Source of the DNA: Macrotrachela quadricornifera
Taxonomy: Eukaryota; Rotifera; Eurotatoria; Philodinida; Philodinidae
DNA: 64,000 nt
NCBI GenBank assembly: GCA_022393335.1
Contig: JAJEKB010021580.1
Coordinates: 150,651 to 214,650 of the forward strand
Direction of reading: 5' to 3'
This document shows, one piece after another, positions 21,735 to 32,745 of this stretch. A program made the translations under genes and the position numbers. The notes below the pieces were generated by a model that made no database searches, was not told where the DNA came from, and was given only the letters and a program-made list of their open reading frames with translations. How positions within the stretch are numbered: position 1 is the stretch's first letter; every line of letters starts with the position of its first letter.

Positions 21735-23089
21735 TGATACTTTCTGAAATAAAAATCGCCTCTAAACGTATTAGAATTAATGAAAGCTAGCATTTTGTGT
21801 AAATCATAAATCTAAATTTTTATCATCTATGGAGAGATCTAGATTCTATTTGGTCACTAGCGAAAATACTCTTTCATTATAAAATCATGGATCTTAAATT
21901 CTGACTTAGATCATCGTGTTGAATAGAATTATCAAACATGAACATTAGTCGATGTAATTCTCACGAATTGTTGTGGTCATCTACTGAAATCTGTGCGCTA
22001 CTCGTTAGAGTTGTCTTCAATCTCTCTAATAAAGTATGATAAGAATGATGTTGCATCGTGGTTATTTATCTACCAGGAGAAATGCTTTGAGATTCTCATT
22101 GTTTTTCTTTTATTCAAGATGAAAAGATAAATAGAATGATAGATAAGCTTTCTTTTGTTCGTGAAATTCGTCTCTTACCACTATTTTTAAAGAGTGTTGA
22201 CAGAACTCTTTTTATCGTTATTTGTTGATGACATGTCAGAGAGATACGAGCTAGTTCAAAAAACTGGTTTTTAGGGTGAATATCGTTGCTATGAACCGAA
22301 TTTGAATCCTGCAAGAAGGTCTCATCAAATGGATTTAATTGTGTCATATTGATTCGAATTATTTAATAAAGAAGCACAAATAGAGTACTTTATATCTTTT
22401 TTTTGTACACGCAGGAAATGATAAGATCTAGATATATACGACGTGTATGAGTAATGAGGCAAGCTAATCAAGATCTTGATTTTGATCTTGCTTTTTACAG
22501 AGTTAGCTTCTACTGTCAAGGGTAAGAGTGTTTTCAGTTTTATATGCTTGTAAAAAACTTTAAAAAAGAACTATGAATATTCACTTGTTTATTTTCTTTT
22601 ATTTGAGTGATATCTTTATATTTTCGATGATTGAAAGCGTTATGCAAAATTATATTGGTCTTTTACAGACACTACTCGATATCTACCGTGATCAAAAAAG
22701 ACTGATTTCTCAGTTCTATCGCCCCCATATATCAATGTGTACTATGTTTATATGTTACTGTATTGTATACTTTAATCATCATTGAACACGTACATCTTTT
22801 TTTTCGTTATCTTATATTTGCTGCTAGATTATTGTTAAACAAAATGTCTCAGCCTTTTTCTTATCTGATTTTATTTCTAAATACAAAACACGAAGAGAGG
22901 TTAAAAATTAATTGGAATATTATTTAGTATTTGAATTTATTACTCAAAATGAATACAATGTCATGCATAATAATAAATGTCGAGATTATAGTGCTTAGGA
23001 AGACTGCCGAAATGATAACAATGAAAGTAACAAGATGCTTCATTAGAATGACGATGACAACGTTTCGAACATCAACTATATCATTTTGA
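21735..23089. other. No gene recognised
   Basis: AT-rich. It includes the 5' flank of the GH76 gene. Short frames are present on both strands but none has family signatures or supported splice sites. Confidence 0.4.
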
Positions 23090-23590
23090 GTTCATATGTC
23101 TATTCATCACTGTTCTGTGAGAAAATACAAAATTTTAGTAATAAAATCCATTTGGTAAATACATAAACTTAACATATATTTGAATTTAAGATATTTCATT
23201 CGAATATTTCAATGTAACAATTGGCGTAGCATTTTAAGTGACGTATACACTCATCGTACAACGACTGTAGGTTTAATCATTTCAGAAAAAATAAAATTTA
23301 ACATTGAAAAATCATGGATGTGCTATGTGTAAACAAACTTTCCAAATTGAATTACTAGTTTAGAAAAAAAAGTGACGAGTATCAATTTGATCGATGACTG
23401 CGGCCCGAAGGCCGAAAGTTATGCTTCAGTCTCATAAATTTAAAGTGAAATTGTGTTAGCCACCGATCGCGGCTCGTCTTTTTCCTTTCCTCTCAAAATT
23501 ATATTTAAGTTGAATGCGCTTACACATTGTGCAATTACAATGATGTAAGTTTCTTCATCGTAATCTACTTCGTTGATGTTTTCGTTAGAA
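23090..23590 (+). repeat. Dispersed repeat, copy 1 (flanks of the structured RNA candidate)
   Basis: This stretch aligns by eye with 46870-47545 in the same orientation: shared blocks include aatacaaaattttagt, cgaatatttcaatgt, aggtttaatcatttcag and, downstream, attgtgcaattacaatg. The flanks differ at many positions and by indels, while the internal block 23371-23483 is almost identical in both copies. Confidence 0.75.
23371..23483 (+). ncRNA. Candidate structured ncRNA, copy 1 (about 113 nt, probably Pol III)
   Basis: The ends pair: GACGAG (23374-23379) with CTCGTC (23473-23478), directly followed by TTTTT (23479-23483), a Pol III type stop. Inside, GATCG pairs with CGATC (23466-23470 region), GACTG pairs with CAGTC, and the apex is a perfect CGGCC-CGAA-GGCCG hairpin. 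CAATTT near the 5' end can also pair with AAATTG near the 3' half, crossing the GATCG stem, so a pseudoknot or a switch is possible. No tRNA-type box B is visible, and the sequence does not match U1, U2, U4, U5, U6, Y, vault or spliced-leader RNAs as I know them. A second copy lies at 47241-47355. Function is unknown. Confidence 0.6.
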
Positions 23591-23801
23591 TTTATTTATA
23601 AGCTTTTTCATTAGTATTGGCCAGGAGTATGCTCGCCTCGGATCCCAGTCATAGTATGGACTGTAGATCTGAAAATTGGAGTAAATATAGTTCTACGCTT
23701 TAGCTATGTTGTGATACAACTTTCATTGAAATCCAATGAGTCATTGTGGACCTACAACTATTTTACTGTACGTATTGATATATGATAAAGCCGACCTATC
23801 G

Positions 23802-24590
23802 CATTGTATACTTCATAAGTCAGTAAAAGTTTGTCCTGTAGATTCTTAGTGTTCTCTGAAACGTTCAGCCTTGTATCATTTACTAGAGAGAAATGGTACT
23901 ATGTTCAAGTTCTAGATGTAGCCATGAGTCTAGCTACTCGAATAATCAAATAATTGACCTCATCTTTTGGGTACACAACTAGCATGTAAGGGAACATAGG
24001 TCTACTGAAAAAACTTACATAAATCACAAAGTATCATGGAAAACAAGACATAAACTTCCATAGTCAAATTTTTCTCTCATTCTGATGACCTTTTATTATC
24101 TTATTCAAGAGCATCGAAAAACATCATACCAAAGAATTAAAATGAATTTATCTGTCTAGTTCAAATTTGTTAAGGGTCTCTTGATAGTTTTCATCATGAT
24201 GATGAATTAGAGTAAGTGTTGAAATAAGAATATCAGTACAACTTGGTGCATAATTGTAAAAAGGATACGAATCCTTATTCTCATTCCCTATCTACCTTAG
24301 CTTTGTGAGAATAAGAGAAAAATTTGACTATAAAAGTTTATGTCTTGTTTTTCATGATACTTAGTGATTTTAATAACTTTTTTTTTCATGGAACTGCGTC
24401 CCCTAAAATGCTAGTTATGTACCCAAAAGATGAAGTCAACTGCTTGATTATTCGAGTAGCTAGTCTTATGACAAGATCTAGAACTTGAACATAGTGCCAT
24501 TTCTTTCTAGTAAATGATACAAGGCTGAACGTTTTAGAGAACACTAAGAGTCTATAGGGCAAACTTTTACTGACTTATGAAGTACACAAT
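23802..24590. mobile_element. Fold-back element with arms of about 285 bp
   Basis: 23802 to about 24085 is the reverse complement of about 24306-24590 with roughly 10-15% mismatches (for example cttcataagtcagtaaaagtttg against caaacttttactgacttatgaag; gttcagccttgtatcattta on one arm and its complement on the other). Outer ends are cattgta / tacacaatg. No coding region lies inside, and I could not fix a target-site duplication. Confidence 0.75.
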
Positions 24591-25057
24591 GGAGACAGAC
24601 CGCATACATTATAACTTTCCTATACTTCAGACAATCGAGCTGCGGGTGATCTCAGTAATTTTTTAATAATTAAATTGTAATGCGAGAAGGAATTATTGCA
24701 CTAAAAAGGTTTTTGTTATCTTAAAAATAAGATTATCTACATTTGAGGAGCAATCAGTTTTTACTATGAAGACAAAAACAATTTAATATCATCACCAACG
24801 ACAAAAGACAAATGATGTTGTTTGTTTCTTTGTATAAACCGAACGCAAATTCAAAGAAATCCGAAAAATGTTATTATATGCATCAAATGCGTTTTCCTAT
24901 CGGATCCAATGAGTTAAAATTTTTATAACCGGACACGGATCCGACGGGCTCTATTTGACAGTGTGAACGAAAACTACTTTTGCAATCGGATTAGTGTCCG
25001 TGCTTTAGACTTCCAAAATTGAATTTATTAACATTTACATCTAAAGGATAAAAGATG
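24591..25057. other. No gene recognised; short direct repeat
   Basis: AT-rich, with cggacacggatccga (about 24931) and cggattagtgtccgtg (about 24987), a related pair in opposite orientations that could form a small stem. No coding region. Confidence 0.3.
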
Positions 25058-25065
25058 TGTAGAGA

Positions 25066-26765
25066 CAGAGACTGGACAAGTACAAGTACACCAAGTACAA
25101 GTATAATTACTTTGTACTAGCTTCATGTACTTTGTACTTTACTCAGTAAATTTTTACTTAAGTATTTTGTACTTAGTATTAGTAAAAAGTACAACTGTAC
25201 TTAAATACCAGTACTTCAAGTACTCATGCTAAGTACATTTATTCTTGAGCATAATTCGTTGTTAACACAGTCTTAAATAACACTCAGGTTCAAAACATGC
25301 CCTACTTTGCACCTTAGCAACATCTTTATATAAATTATTACTAAGAATTATCTTTTCATTTCTTATAAAATCATTATGTATAGAAATGTGTTATTAGAAG
25401 GTCAAAAGCGTGTATTAATGTCGAATAAAATTTTAAAAAGCTAATTCTTTTCGATATTAATCATATAGAACTATTGTATTATTTATTTTAATTCATTTCA
25501 TTTTAGAATACAATGTTTGTTTTAATTTAAAATTCTGTTAACTCTTTACGGCTGGATGTTGTCATTTGGTAACATTTTGCTAATGTCATCTTAGGATTTA
25601 CCTTAAAGTGATGATGTATAGTTCTTTAAGCGATTTGATAGTTAATTATGTGAATTTTAGGACAAACCTATGTCTTTTCAAGAAAGGAGAAAGCTTTTAT
25701 TGACACGAAGAATGAATTCTTCCGCCACAACCCATAATAGCTCTCTAGTAGAAATGATCTGTTTTTCATTTGTTCGAGCATTCGATGCGAGAACTAACTA
25801 GTGGTTATTTTTTCTCTCCAGATCCGTTATCTATTATACCAATAAGATGAATCATCCAGTTTACTCGAAGCAGAGTACCAGAATGTTGCCTTTTGGCAAC
25901 ATCCGGCCGTAAGGATACAAAAAGTTGGAAAAAGACAATTATCTTTCATCGATGAAAGAGCAATAATCTGCTGTTAGTTTTAGTCCAGACCGTGAATCAA
26001 AAACATGTTTTGTTCATTTATCCACCTCTTATAGCTCTAACGTGAGATATATTCCCATAATACTCAAAAACTTTCCGAAATAGTGCAAATTCCGCGTATT
26101 TTCTCTAGCGAAGCCTAGAATATAGTAGGGTTTTAACATGATTAGTAATATTTTATGATAGTCTGAATATGAATACTATAATGTGCTGTAAATCTCGTTA
26201 GAATCTCGCAGAGTTTGTGAGCTTCTTTAAGGAAAATAGGTGAAATTTGCATTATTTCGGAAAGTTTTTGAGTATTATGGGAATATATCTCACGTTAGAG
26301 CTATAAGAGGTGGATAGATGAACAAAACATGTTTTCGTTTCATGGTCTGGACTAAAACTAGAAGCAGATTATTGCTCATTCATCGATAAAAAATTATTGT
26401 CTTTTTCCAACTTTTTGTACTCTTACGACCGGATGTTAGCAAAACGCAACATGTTGACATTTGACTCAATATCAATTCTTTGAAATTCAAGATGGAATTA
26501 TGTAACTTTCACACCTTAGAGTCAAAGAATAAACAGAAGAAGAATTTTTTGCTTGCTATCTTCTGGTAGCCGGCCGTATAAGATTAAAGTACATTTTGTA
26601 CTGATAGTACTGTACTTTAGTAAATTAATACTTAGTACCAGTACACAGTAACAATTTCTAAGTACAAGTATATTTACTTGTACTGAAAAATTTTTACTTG
26701 TACTTGAGATTTCCAAGTACAAAGTACAGAAAGTACCAAGTATTTTACTAAGTATCCTGTCTCTG
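25066..26765. mobile_element. hAT-like element, 1,700 bp, carrying a nested element
   Basis: Perfect 8-bp direct repeats tgtagaga lie at 25058-25065 and 26766-26773. The termini are CAGAGACTGGACAAGTAC and, read inward from the right, CAGAGACAGGATACTTAG. Both subterminal regions are crowded with AAGTAC/GTACTT words, as is usual for transposase-binding repeats of hAT elements. No hAT transposase is present; most of the interior is a second, piggyBac-like element at 25542-26583. Confidence 0.83.
25542..26583. mobile_element. piggyBac-like element nested in the hAT-like element
   Basis: TTAA flanks at 25538-25541 and 26584-26587. Left end CTCTTTACGGCTGG and right end read inward TCTTATACGGCCGG are diverged inverted repeats. 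Inside is a long palindrome: about 25885-26100 is the reverse complement of about 26220-26455 (shared words include cgtgagatatattcccataa and gaacaaaacatg). No transposase seen. Confidence 0.65.
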
Positions 26766-26773
26766 TGTAGAGA

Positions 26774-27155
26774 GAGAATTTTTTGTTTTCTTTCATCTGG
26801 TAGCCGATTGCAAAGGATTAATTAAATTTTTTTTTGTTAAAATATTCATTGGATAAAATTTGAATGCCTCATATCAGCATACAGGAAGCCTTTGTATAAC
26901 GTACATTCATTCATTCTGAAGAAACCCAAAATATGTGTAACTATTTATTGATTCTGTTTCTCTTTTCTACAATATATTATACGTTGTATCAATGAAGTGA
27001 AATACTAATGTTCATTTTTTTTGTTGTTGAAAATAATCGCACACGCCAGTTATCAGCGAGTCGATAAACAGCAAAATATAGAATAATCATTCTTATCCAA
27101 TATTGTGAACTATACTTACAGATCTGTACAATACTTCATATTATCCCCGCTATCG
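26774..27155. other. Possible end fragment of another piggyBac-like element; 5' flank of next gene
   Basis: At 26799-26821 the sequence ctggtagccgattgcaaagg leads into attaa and resembles the right end of the nested element (ctggtagccggccgtataag then attaa), suggesting a second family member interrupted by the hAT-like insertion. The rest is AT-rich 5' flank. Confidence 0.35.
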
Positions 27156-27686
27156 ATGTCATTTGACGGTAAAGTTTCTCAGCAAGTACGTAGTTCATCA
27201 TTGAAATTTTTGTCTTTATTCTTACGAGTTATTCTATCTAGTATCATCGTTCATTGATAAAAGATGTAGGATCTTCTTTTGTTATCCATGTAACCGTTCG
27301 ACCATCAAAAAATAGTATCCATCCGATAGACAATCAGTTTACTAATTATCAAGGCAAATCGCAGACTTCTCTCATGAAAGAGGAGCGAGAAAGAAAAGGA
27401 CAAACAAAATATATAAGAGATGAATCCACTCCACATCAAAATTTCCTTAAAACAGTCCAAGATAAATCTGTCAAGCAAATGGTCGGCGAAATTTTTGGTA
27501 AATCAGTAAACAATCAAGCAAATTTTGATAATACCACCAAAATGAGTCAATATTCTCAATCATTAATACAGGTGAGATGGCAAAATGAGGAATGTGCTCA
27601 TCATTAAATTCTATACATCGAACTATTCATTATTGAAGGGTGAAGGTGAGAATGAGCATAAAGATCTCACACTTACAACATATCAG
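27156..27686 (+). CDS. Unknown spliced gene, N-terminal 136 residues modelled
   Basis: Exon 1 27156-27185 (MSFDGKVSQQ), intron 27186-27241 (GTACGT...TCTAG, 56 bp), exon 2 27242-27571 (starts YHRSLIKDVGSSFVIHVTV), intron 27572-27638 (GTGAGA...GAAG), exon 3 27639-27686 (GEGENEHKDLTLTTYQ) followed by a GTTAAG donor. All phases agree at zero. The product is hydrophilic, rich in Lys, Gln and Asn, without a signal peptide or membrane helix; I do not recognise it. The end is uncertain: a last exon may be at about 27737 (stop after two codons) or 27754 (SNTDLNRLCFI, stop). Exon 3 and the end are inference from splice signals. Confidence 0.55.
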
Positions 27687-27689
27687 GTT

Positions 27690-28302
27690 AAGTCATATTT
27701 AAGTTCTTGTGAGCTTTTGTTGTGAATTGACGAAAGGTATTATAATTGGCAGAGTAATACAGATCTAAATCGTTTATGTTTTATATAAAAAGCTCGATAG
27801 AATTTTCACTGTTTAATATAGATAACTTTCACTTTTAACACGCTTTAATGTGATATAAAATTTATTAGTTAATCTATGCTATATTATAGTGATATTTCAC
27901 TGGCAAACATTATTTTCAAACCAGTACAAGTAGTATGTTTAGTGACATACTCTGTTAGTTAAAATTTTAATAAGAGAATGATCATTGTAATAAGAATCTA
28001 ATGTTTTTTCTATAAATAAACGATTTGTATGTATGTTTTCTCCTTTCATCAATGAAAAAAATAATTTGAATCCATACAATCACTAGTATTAATAAATATA
28101 ATTAGAGAACTTTAGTTTCCTATTGTGCAATATCTGCGGTTTGACGTCGTTTCAAAAAATGTTTGCCTTTGAGTTATTATTACAAATAATTTTTTTTGAT
28201 TTGATGATACAAGTGAATTTAAAATAAAGCTGTTTACTCCTCGTCATTTGTCTATATACATCTTTTATATTAATTCAGACAACTTGCTTATGGTCAAATA
28301 GA
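27690..28302. other. No further gene recognised
   Basis: May contain the last exon of the preceding gene (27737-27790 region). Otherwise AT-rich spacer leading to the VCBS gene. Confidence 0.3.
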
Positions 28303-30359
28303 ATGGATTTTCCAGATACACATCATCGAACGTTGAACAGAAATAAAAAGAGACGGTAACTGATTGTTGTGCATTTTTTTTTTATTAAGCTTTAAAAATG
28401 TTTCACTAAGATATTTTAATCTTATTTGCTGCCGATGTTCACTTGTCTGTTTAATTCCGTCTCTACTGGCACTTTTTCTTCTGCTTCTTGGAGTGGGCAT
28501 TGCTGCAATGCTTGTCGCCTTGTTCGGCAACCCTAAAACAACTACGACAGTAACAACAGCAACAACAACAACAGAAACGACAACATCAACAAGTAAGACA
28601 AAATTTGCATTTTTATTCGCGTATGTAGATGAATATTCATATAACTGAATTCATAAAAGAAATTTTGGGGATCAATGTGAGATATATTTATAAATAAGAC
28701 AGGTCTACGAAGGAAGCAGCGATTTTGGGTAACTTTGCGACTTACATTTAATTTTTCACAAATTTAAATCAACTGCTCCTTCTTTGTGATATTTAGTCAA
28801 GATGTTAAACAGTTTGGTTATAGAAGAAGCTGTCAATTTTCTCCTTCTCATTTCTTTCTTCATTCTTGTTCCGTTTTCATGAGACAGTAATTTGATCACA
28901 ATAGGTTATAAAAAAACAGACTAGGGAGTTAGTTGTTTTTAGACTACGTAAAGGATGACAAAATCTTTGAGTATTTATTCTTCTCTCGGTGCTTAATCGA
29001 AGTATTCATTGTTGAATGAAATACGCCATTAATCGTTTGCTGATCTGATCGAATTTGAGATAAGATTCAGTTTAGTTCTAATGGTAGAGTATTGAAAGCA
29101 GCATTGCGAAACTAGAGGAAAATTAAACTATGGTACAAATGCATTAATCGAAAATAGAAGTGCAACACATTGGTTAGGATTGTACTTTTCTCATTGATAC
29201 TCTATAGACTATAACAAAAAGCATTGAGCTTCGAGGAAGATAGAAGAAAATGTTTCAAGATTGTGGGCATCATTCTATTAACTATAGTAGTGCTAAGAAT
29301 AAGTTTTGTTTCGAAATAGCTCCATGCAATAGATTTCCAACACAAGTAAACTATTCCACTGGTTCTGGTCCGCTGTCTCTGGCAGCAGTTGATGTTAATG
29401 GAGACAACCAAGTCGATATTATTGTCGTAAACTACGGTTCATCCAACGTCAGTGTTCTCCTTAACAATGGCAATGGCACTTTTGCTACTCAGGTGACCTA
29501 TTCAACTGGCATTGGACCGCGGTCTGTAGCAGCAGCCGATGTCAATGGAGACAACAAAGTTGATCTTATTGTCGCAAACTCTTTGACAACGAACGTCAAT
29601 GTTCTCCTCAACAATGGTAATGGCACGTTTGCTGCTCAAGTAACTTATTCAACTGGTAATAATCCGTACTCAGTGGCAGCAGCTGATGTCAATGGAGACA
29701 GCAAAGTTGATATTATTGCCGCAAACGCCGGTTCAAACAGTATCAGTATTCTCCTCAACAATGGAAATGGCACGTTTGCTACTCAAGTGACTTATCCTAC
29801 TGACAATGCCCCGCATTCTATAGTAGCAGCCGATGTCAATGGAGACAGCAAAGTTGATATTATTGTTGCAAACTACCTATCAAACAATGTCGGTGTTTTC
29901 TTCAACAATGGCAATGGCACGTTTGGTACTCAAGTGACTTATCCTACTGGCTCTGGACCGTGGTTTGTGACAGCAGCCGATGTCAATGGAGATAGTAAAC
30001 TCGATATCATTTCCGTAAATCGCGGTTCAAATAATGTTGGTGTTCTTCTCAATAATGGTAATGGCACATTTGCTGCTCAAATGACTTATTCAAATAGCTC
30101 TGTGCCATTGTCTGTGGCAGTAGCCGATGTTAATGGAGACGGCAAAGTTGATATTATTGTCACAAACTTCAATTCAAACAATATCGGTGTTCTTCTCAAC
30201 AATGGAAATGGTACGTTTGCTGATCAAGTGACTTATTCTACTGGTAATAACCCGCATTTTGTAGTAGTAACCGATGTCAATGGAGACACCAAACTTGATA
30301 TTATTGTTGCAAACTATGGTTCAAACAATGTCGGCATTTTCTCAGCTAATTGCAACTGA
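28303..30359 (+). CDS. Membrane-anchored VCBS/FG-GAP seven-repeat protein, 424 aa
   Basis: Three exons join in frame: 28303-28355 (MDFPDTHHRTLNRNKKR), 28411-28592, 29320-30359; introns of 55 and 727 bp have GTAACT/AAG and GTAAGA/ATAG ends. The protein has a short basic cytosolic N-terminus, one membrane helix (about residues 30-52, LLALFLLLLGVGIAAMLVAL), a Thr-rich linker (about 55-78), and then seven repeats of about 48 residues with the pattern TQVTYSTG..P.SVAAADVNGD.KVDIIVAN..SNNVGVLLNNGNGTFA. DVNGDxKxD is the calcium-binding loop of FG-GAP/VCBS repeats; seven repeats suggest a seven-bladed beta-propeller outside the cell. The family is greatly expanded in bdelloids; adhesion or recognition is a guess. 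The last repeat ends abruptly in CN and stop. Repeats are very alike, so unequal exchange is likely. The first exon is a model from splice signals. Confidence 0.8.
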
Positions 30360-31600
30360 CACGCTAAGTCTATTCTACTTATCCAATAACATTGCAGCAA
30401 ATTTGAAATTTTACTAAAATCTGTTTATGTTCTTTAACAAAATCAGACTGTCATTTAACTGAAAAGTTTCTTGTCTATTTTTATTGAAATAAATGTATTT
30501 GAATAGAGATACAATTTTTAGCGTCCTGTTGGTGAATGATATCGATGTAAGTTCGTATACAAGAAAACTAGTGAACCATCGTCACAATGATTATTTGAAG
30601 AAAGACAACTCCATTATGATCACACCATCAGCTGAGAGATAAACTACTTAGACCGATGTTAAATTTATTTAAGAGTCTTATTAAGTGGTTCAATGGATCG
30701 GTTTGAATTAATAAATAGGAACAGTTTATTTTGATAATATCTGTTTCGATTAAAAAAATTCCGTTTACAACATTCTGTACAATTTTGATTGCAAGTATGA
30801 GTCTCGAATAACTGATGTCAGATTTACTAAAAGAATAACTTTTTAATGATTCAAGCTGTAGAGATTGGTTATGCATCATTAGAAAGAGCAAATTGGGAGA
30901 CGTCGGTCTGTATAAAACTCAATAAGTTTAAGAGTCTTTTCCATAATTATTCTCAAAATAGAGTCCGTCGAATGCAAGAATTTCTAGATCCGGATCCGAC
31001 GATCTCTATTCCAAAGATATCTTATTTGTCGTCTGGTTTCTTGACAAGTTCACATCAAATTAGACTACAATGTAACTCAAATCCAGCGAAATTTATGTTA
31101 AATGTAAAACATCGAATTGGTATCTGCTGTCAAACAAAGTGACCAAAAGTATTTTGTTCAGTAAATAATGTTGATTAGTTCAATTGAAAGTTTTTCAATG
31201 TTTGAAAATGATATCAACTTTTCTATACTATTTACTTAGATTTAATTAAGCACATTCTCAATTTATCGTATAAGAGAACACTATCCATATCAGCCCGTGC
31301 ACAAGGGTGCGTGTAACTAGGACTTTTTATGCAAATCTAAGGATGAAGTTGAATGCAGATTTGTTAACACATTACGCATTTTCTCATTGAGAGTGGAATC
31401 TCGGAGATTAGAATCCTGCATGGGTTCAAATTTCTGGACCCGCACCTGACCCGACAAATTACATTCGTTTATATTAGTCAAACTAATCATTTTATTATAG
31501 TATTTAATATATACAAAAAAATACGAAAAAATACAAGTTTATACTAACAACTAACAAAAGATACATCACGAATGAAATAACATAAGAGTTAAATTTACAA
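30360..31600. other. No gene recognised; possible hAT terminus near 31430
   Basis: AT-rich. About 31430-31465 carries tgggttcaaatttctggacc followed by cgcacctgacccgac, reminiscent of the GGGTCGGGT-type subterminal sequence of some hAT elements, next to the hAT remnant that follows. No coding region recognised. Confidence 0.35.
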
Positions 31601-31619
31601 AACCACTTAAAAGTTTCTT

Positions 31620-32170
31620 AAAAACAACATGGAGTCAAGTGGATCTGATGCAAGTTGTTGTCGACGAGCTTCAAGTATTCGGCCACTTGTAGTAAATACT
31701 TGTTCTGAAGCTGATGAACTGACGGGTATTGCCAATAAAGAACAAGCCAACATAGGCAACCTAAGAAATACAATATCACGCTATTTCGGTGAATTTCTCC
31801 ACGTGTATACAAATATTACGATAGTAATAAAGTAAATAACTTTTTATAGATGCAAGAATGGTTATACCACCACCGTAAAAGTGATTCTCATTTTGGATAA
31901 CATATTTTCGTTTTCACATATTCAGTTACTTCGTTGACATATTCTATTTCTTCATTATCTGACGATGAGTCCACTGAGCCGTTAAATGATTTCATAACAT
32001 CTTGAATTAAATCACGTTTAATACGTTTTTGAGGATTTTTACCATTATTAGTTGTACATAGTGATTGTGTATTTCGATCCATTTCTTTTTCTATACCAAC
32101 AGTTTTCAAAAGACTTCGTACACTTTTAATAACAGAATTTCGTTCTATTGTTGATAAACTCTGGAACAAG
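31620..32170 (-). pseudogene. hAT transposase C-terminal remnant
   Basis: On the minus strand, 32169 to about 31888 encodes a Ser/Glu-rich stretch (LIQDVMKSFNGSVDSSSDNE) running into a broken frame with LLRWWYNHS, and about 31790-31622 encodes the dimerisation motif LAIPVSSSASEQVF, TTSGRILEARRQQL and DPLDSMLFLRNF before a stop. This is the hATC domain (typical pattern IPA/SSxxSERxFSxAGxI). The N-terminal zinc finger and most of the catalytic domain are absent; the two halves are in different frames and no clear intron joins them. Inactive fragment. Confidence 0.8.
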
Positions 32171-32256
32171 TGATCATAGTAAATGAAAAAAAGTAAAATT
32201 TAAACTTACAGACAATGATTTCGTTTCAGGATATAAGAAGGTAGCAATATAATGTA

Positions 32257-32563
32257 CAGGTGTTTGAAAAAAAACTTGGAAACCTTCTTTCACAGGTATC
32301 TTCTTCTATACAAGTGCTGTTCAAATTTTTTTATAGTGTGATAGATAGCCCACGACGAGTTCTATATAAAAATATAATTTCATATTTTTTTGGCTGATTT
32401 ATAAAATATCGTAAAGGAAAGAAATTGCACTTCTATATATACAACGTGTAGTATGTCTGTCAAGGGTTTATCCCTCAAAAAATTAGTTTTGTAGTTGCTT
32501 ATGATAGTAGAGAAACGACTATTTAAAAAAAAAAATTTTTCGAAGTTTTTTTGCAAACATCTG
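32257..32563. mobile_element. Small TA-flanked MITE, copy A, 307 bp
   Basis: Termini CAGGTGTTTGAAAAAAAACTTGG and, inward from the right, CAGATGTTTGCAAAAAAACTTCG are inverted repeats, flanked by TA at 32255-32256 and 32564-32565 as in Tc1/mariner-derived MITEs. The whole element is homologous, in opposite orientation, to 46567-46869 (shared words include tatagtgtg, gacgagttctatat, tttatccctcaaaaaa). Confidence 0.8.
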
Positions 32564-32564
32564 T

Positions 32565-32745
32565 ATTGAAATTATTAGAATTTTAGAATAATTAGAAATA
32601 TTGTAATTATTGAAATTATTAGAATAATAAGAAATATTAAAATCATTGGAATTGTTGGAATTATTAGAATTCTAGAATTACAAGAAATATTATAATTATT
32701 CTAACAGTTTTGATAATTTAATAATTCTAATAATATGTGTAATCC
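32565..32745. repeat. Low-complexity AT repeat (attattagaat variants)
   Basis: Imperfect repeats of attagaatt/attattgaaatt with a period near 10-13 bp directly after the MITE. No coding potential. Confidence 0.75.

Noticed and set aside
22114..22785. Several frames on both strands upstream of GH76
   Set aside because: Low complexity, no motif and no consistent splicing.
31420..31470. ggttcaaat resembling a tRNA box B
   Set aside because: No T-arm pairing, no acceptor stem and no box A upstream; more likely hAT subterminal sequence.
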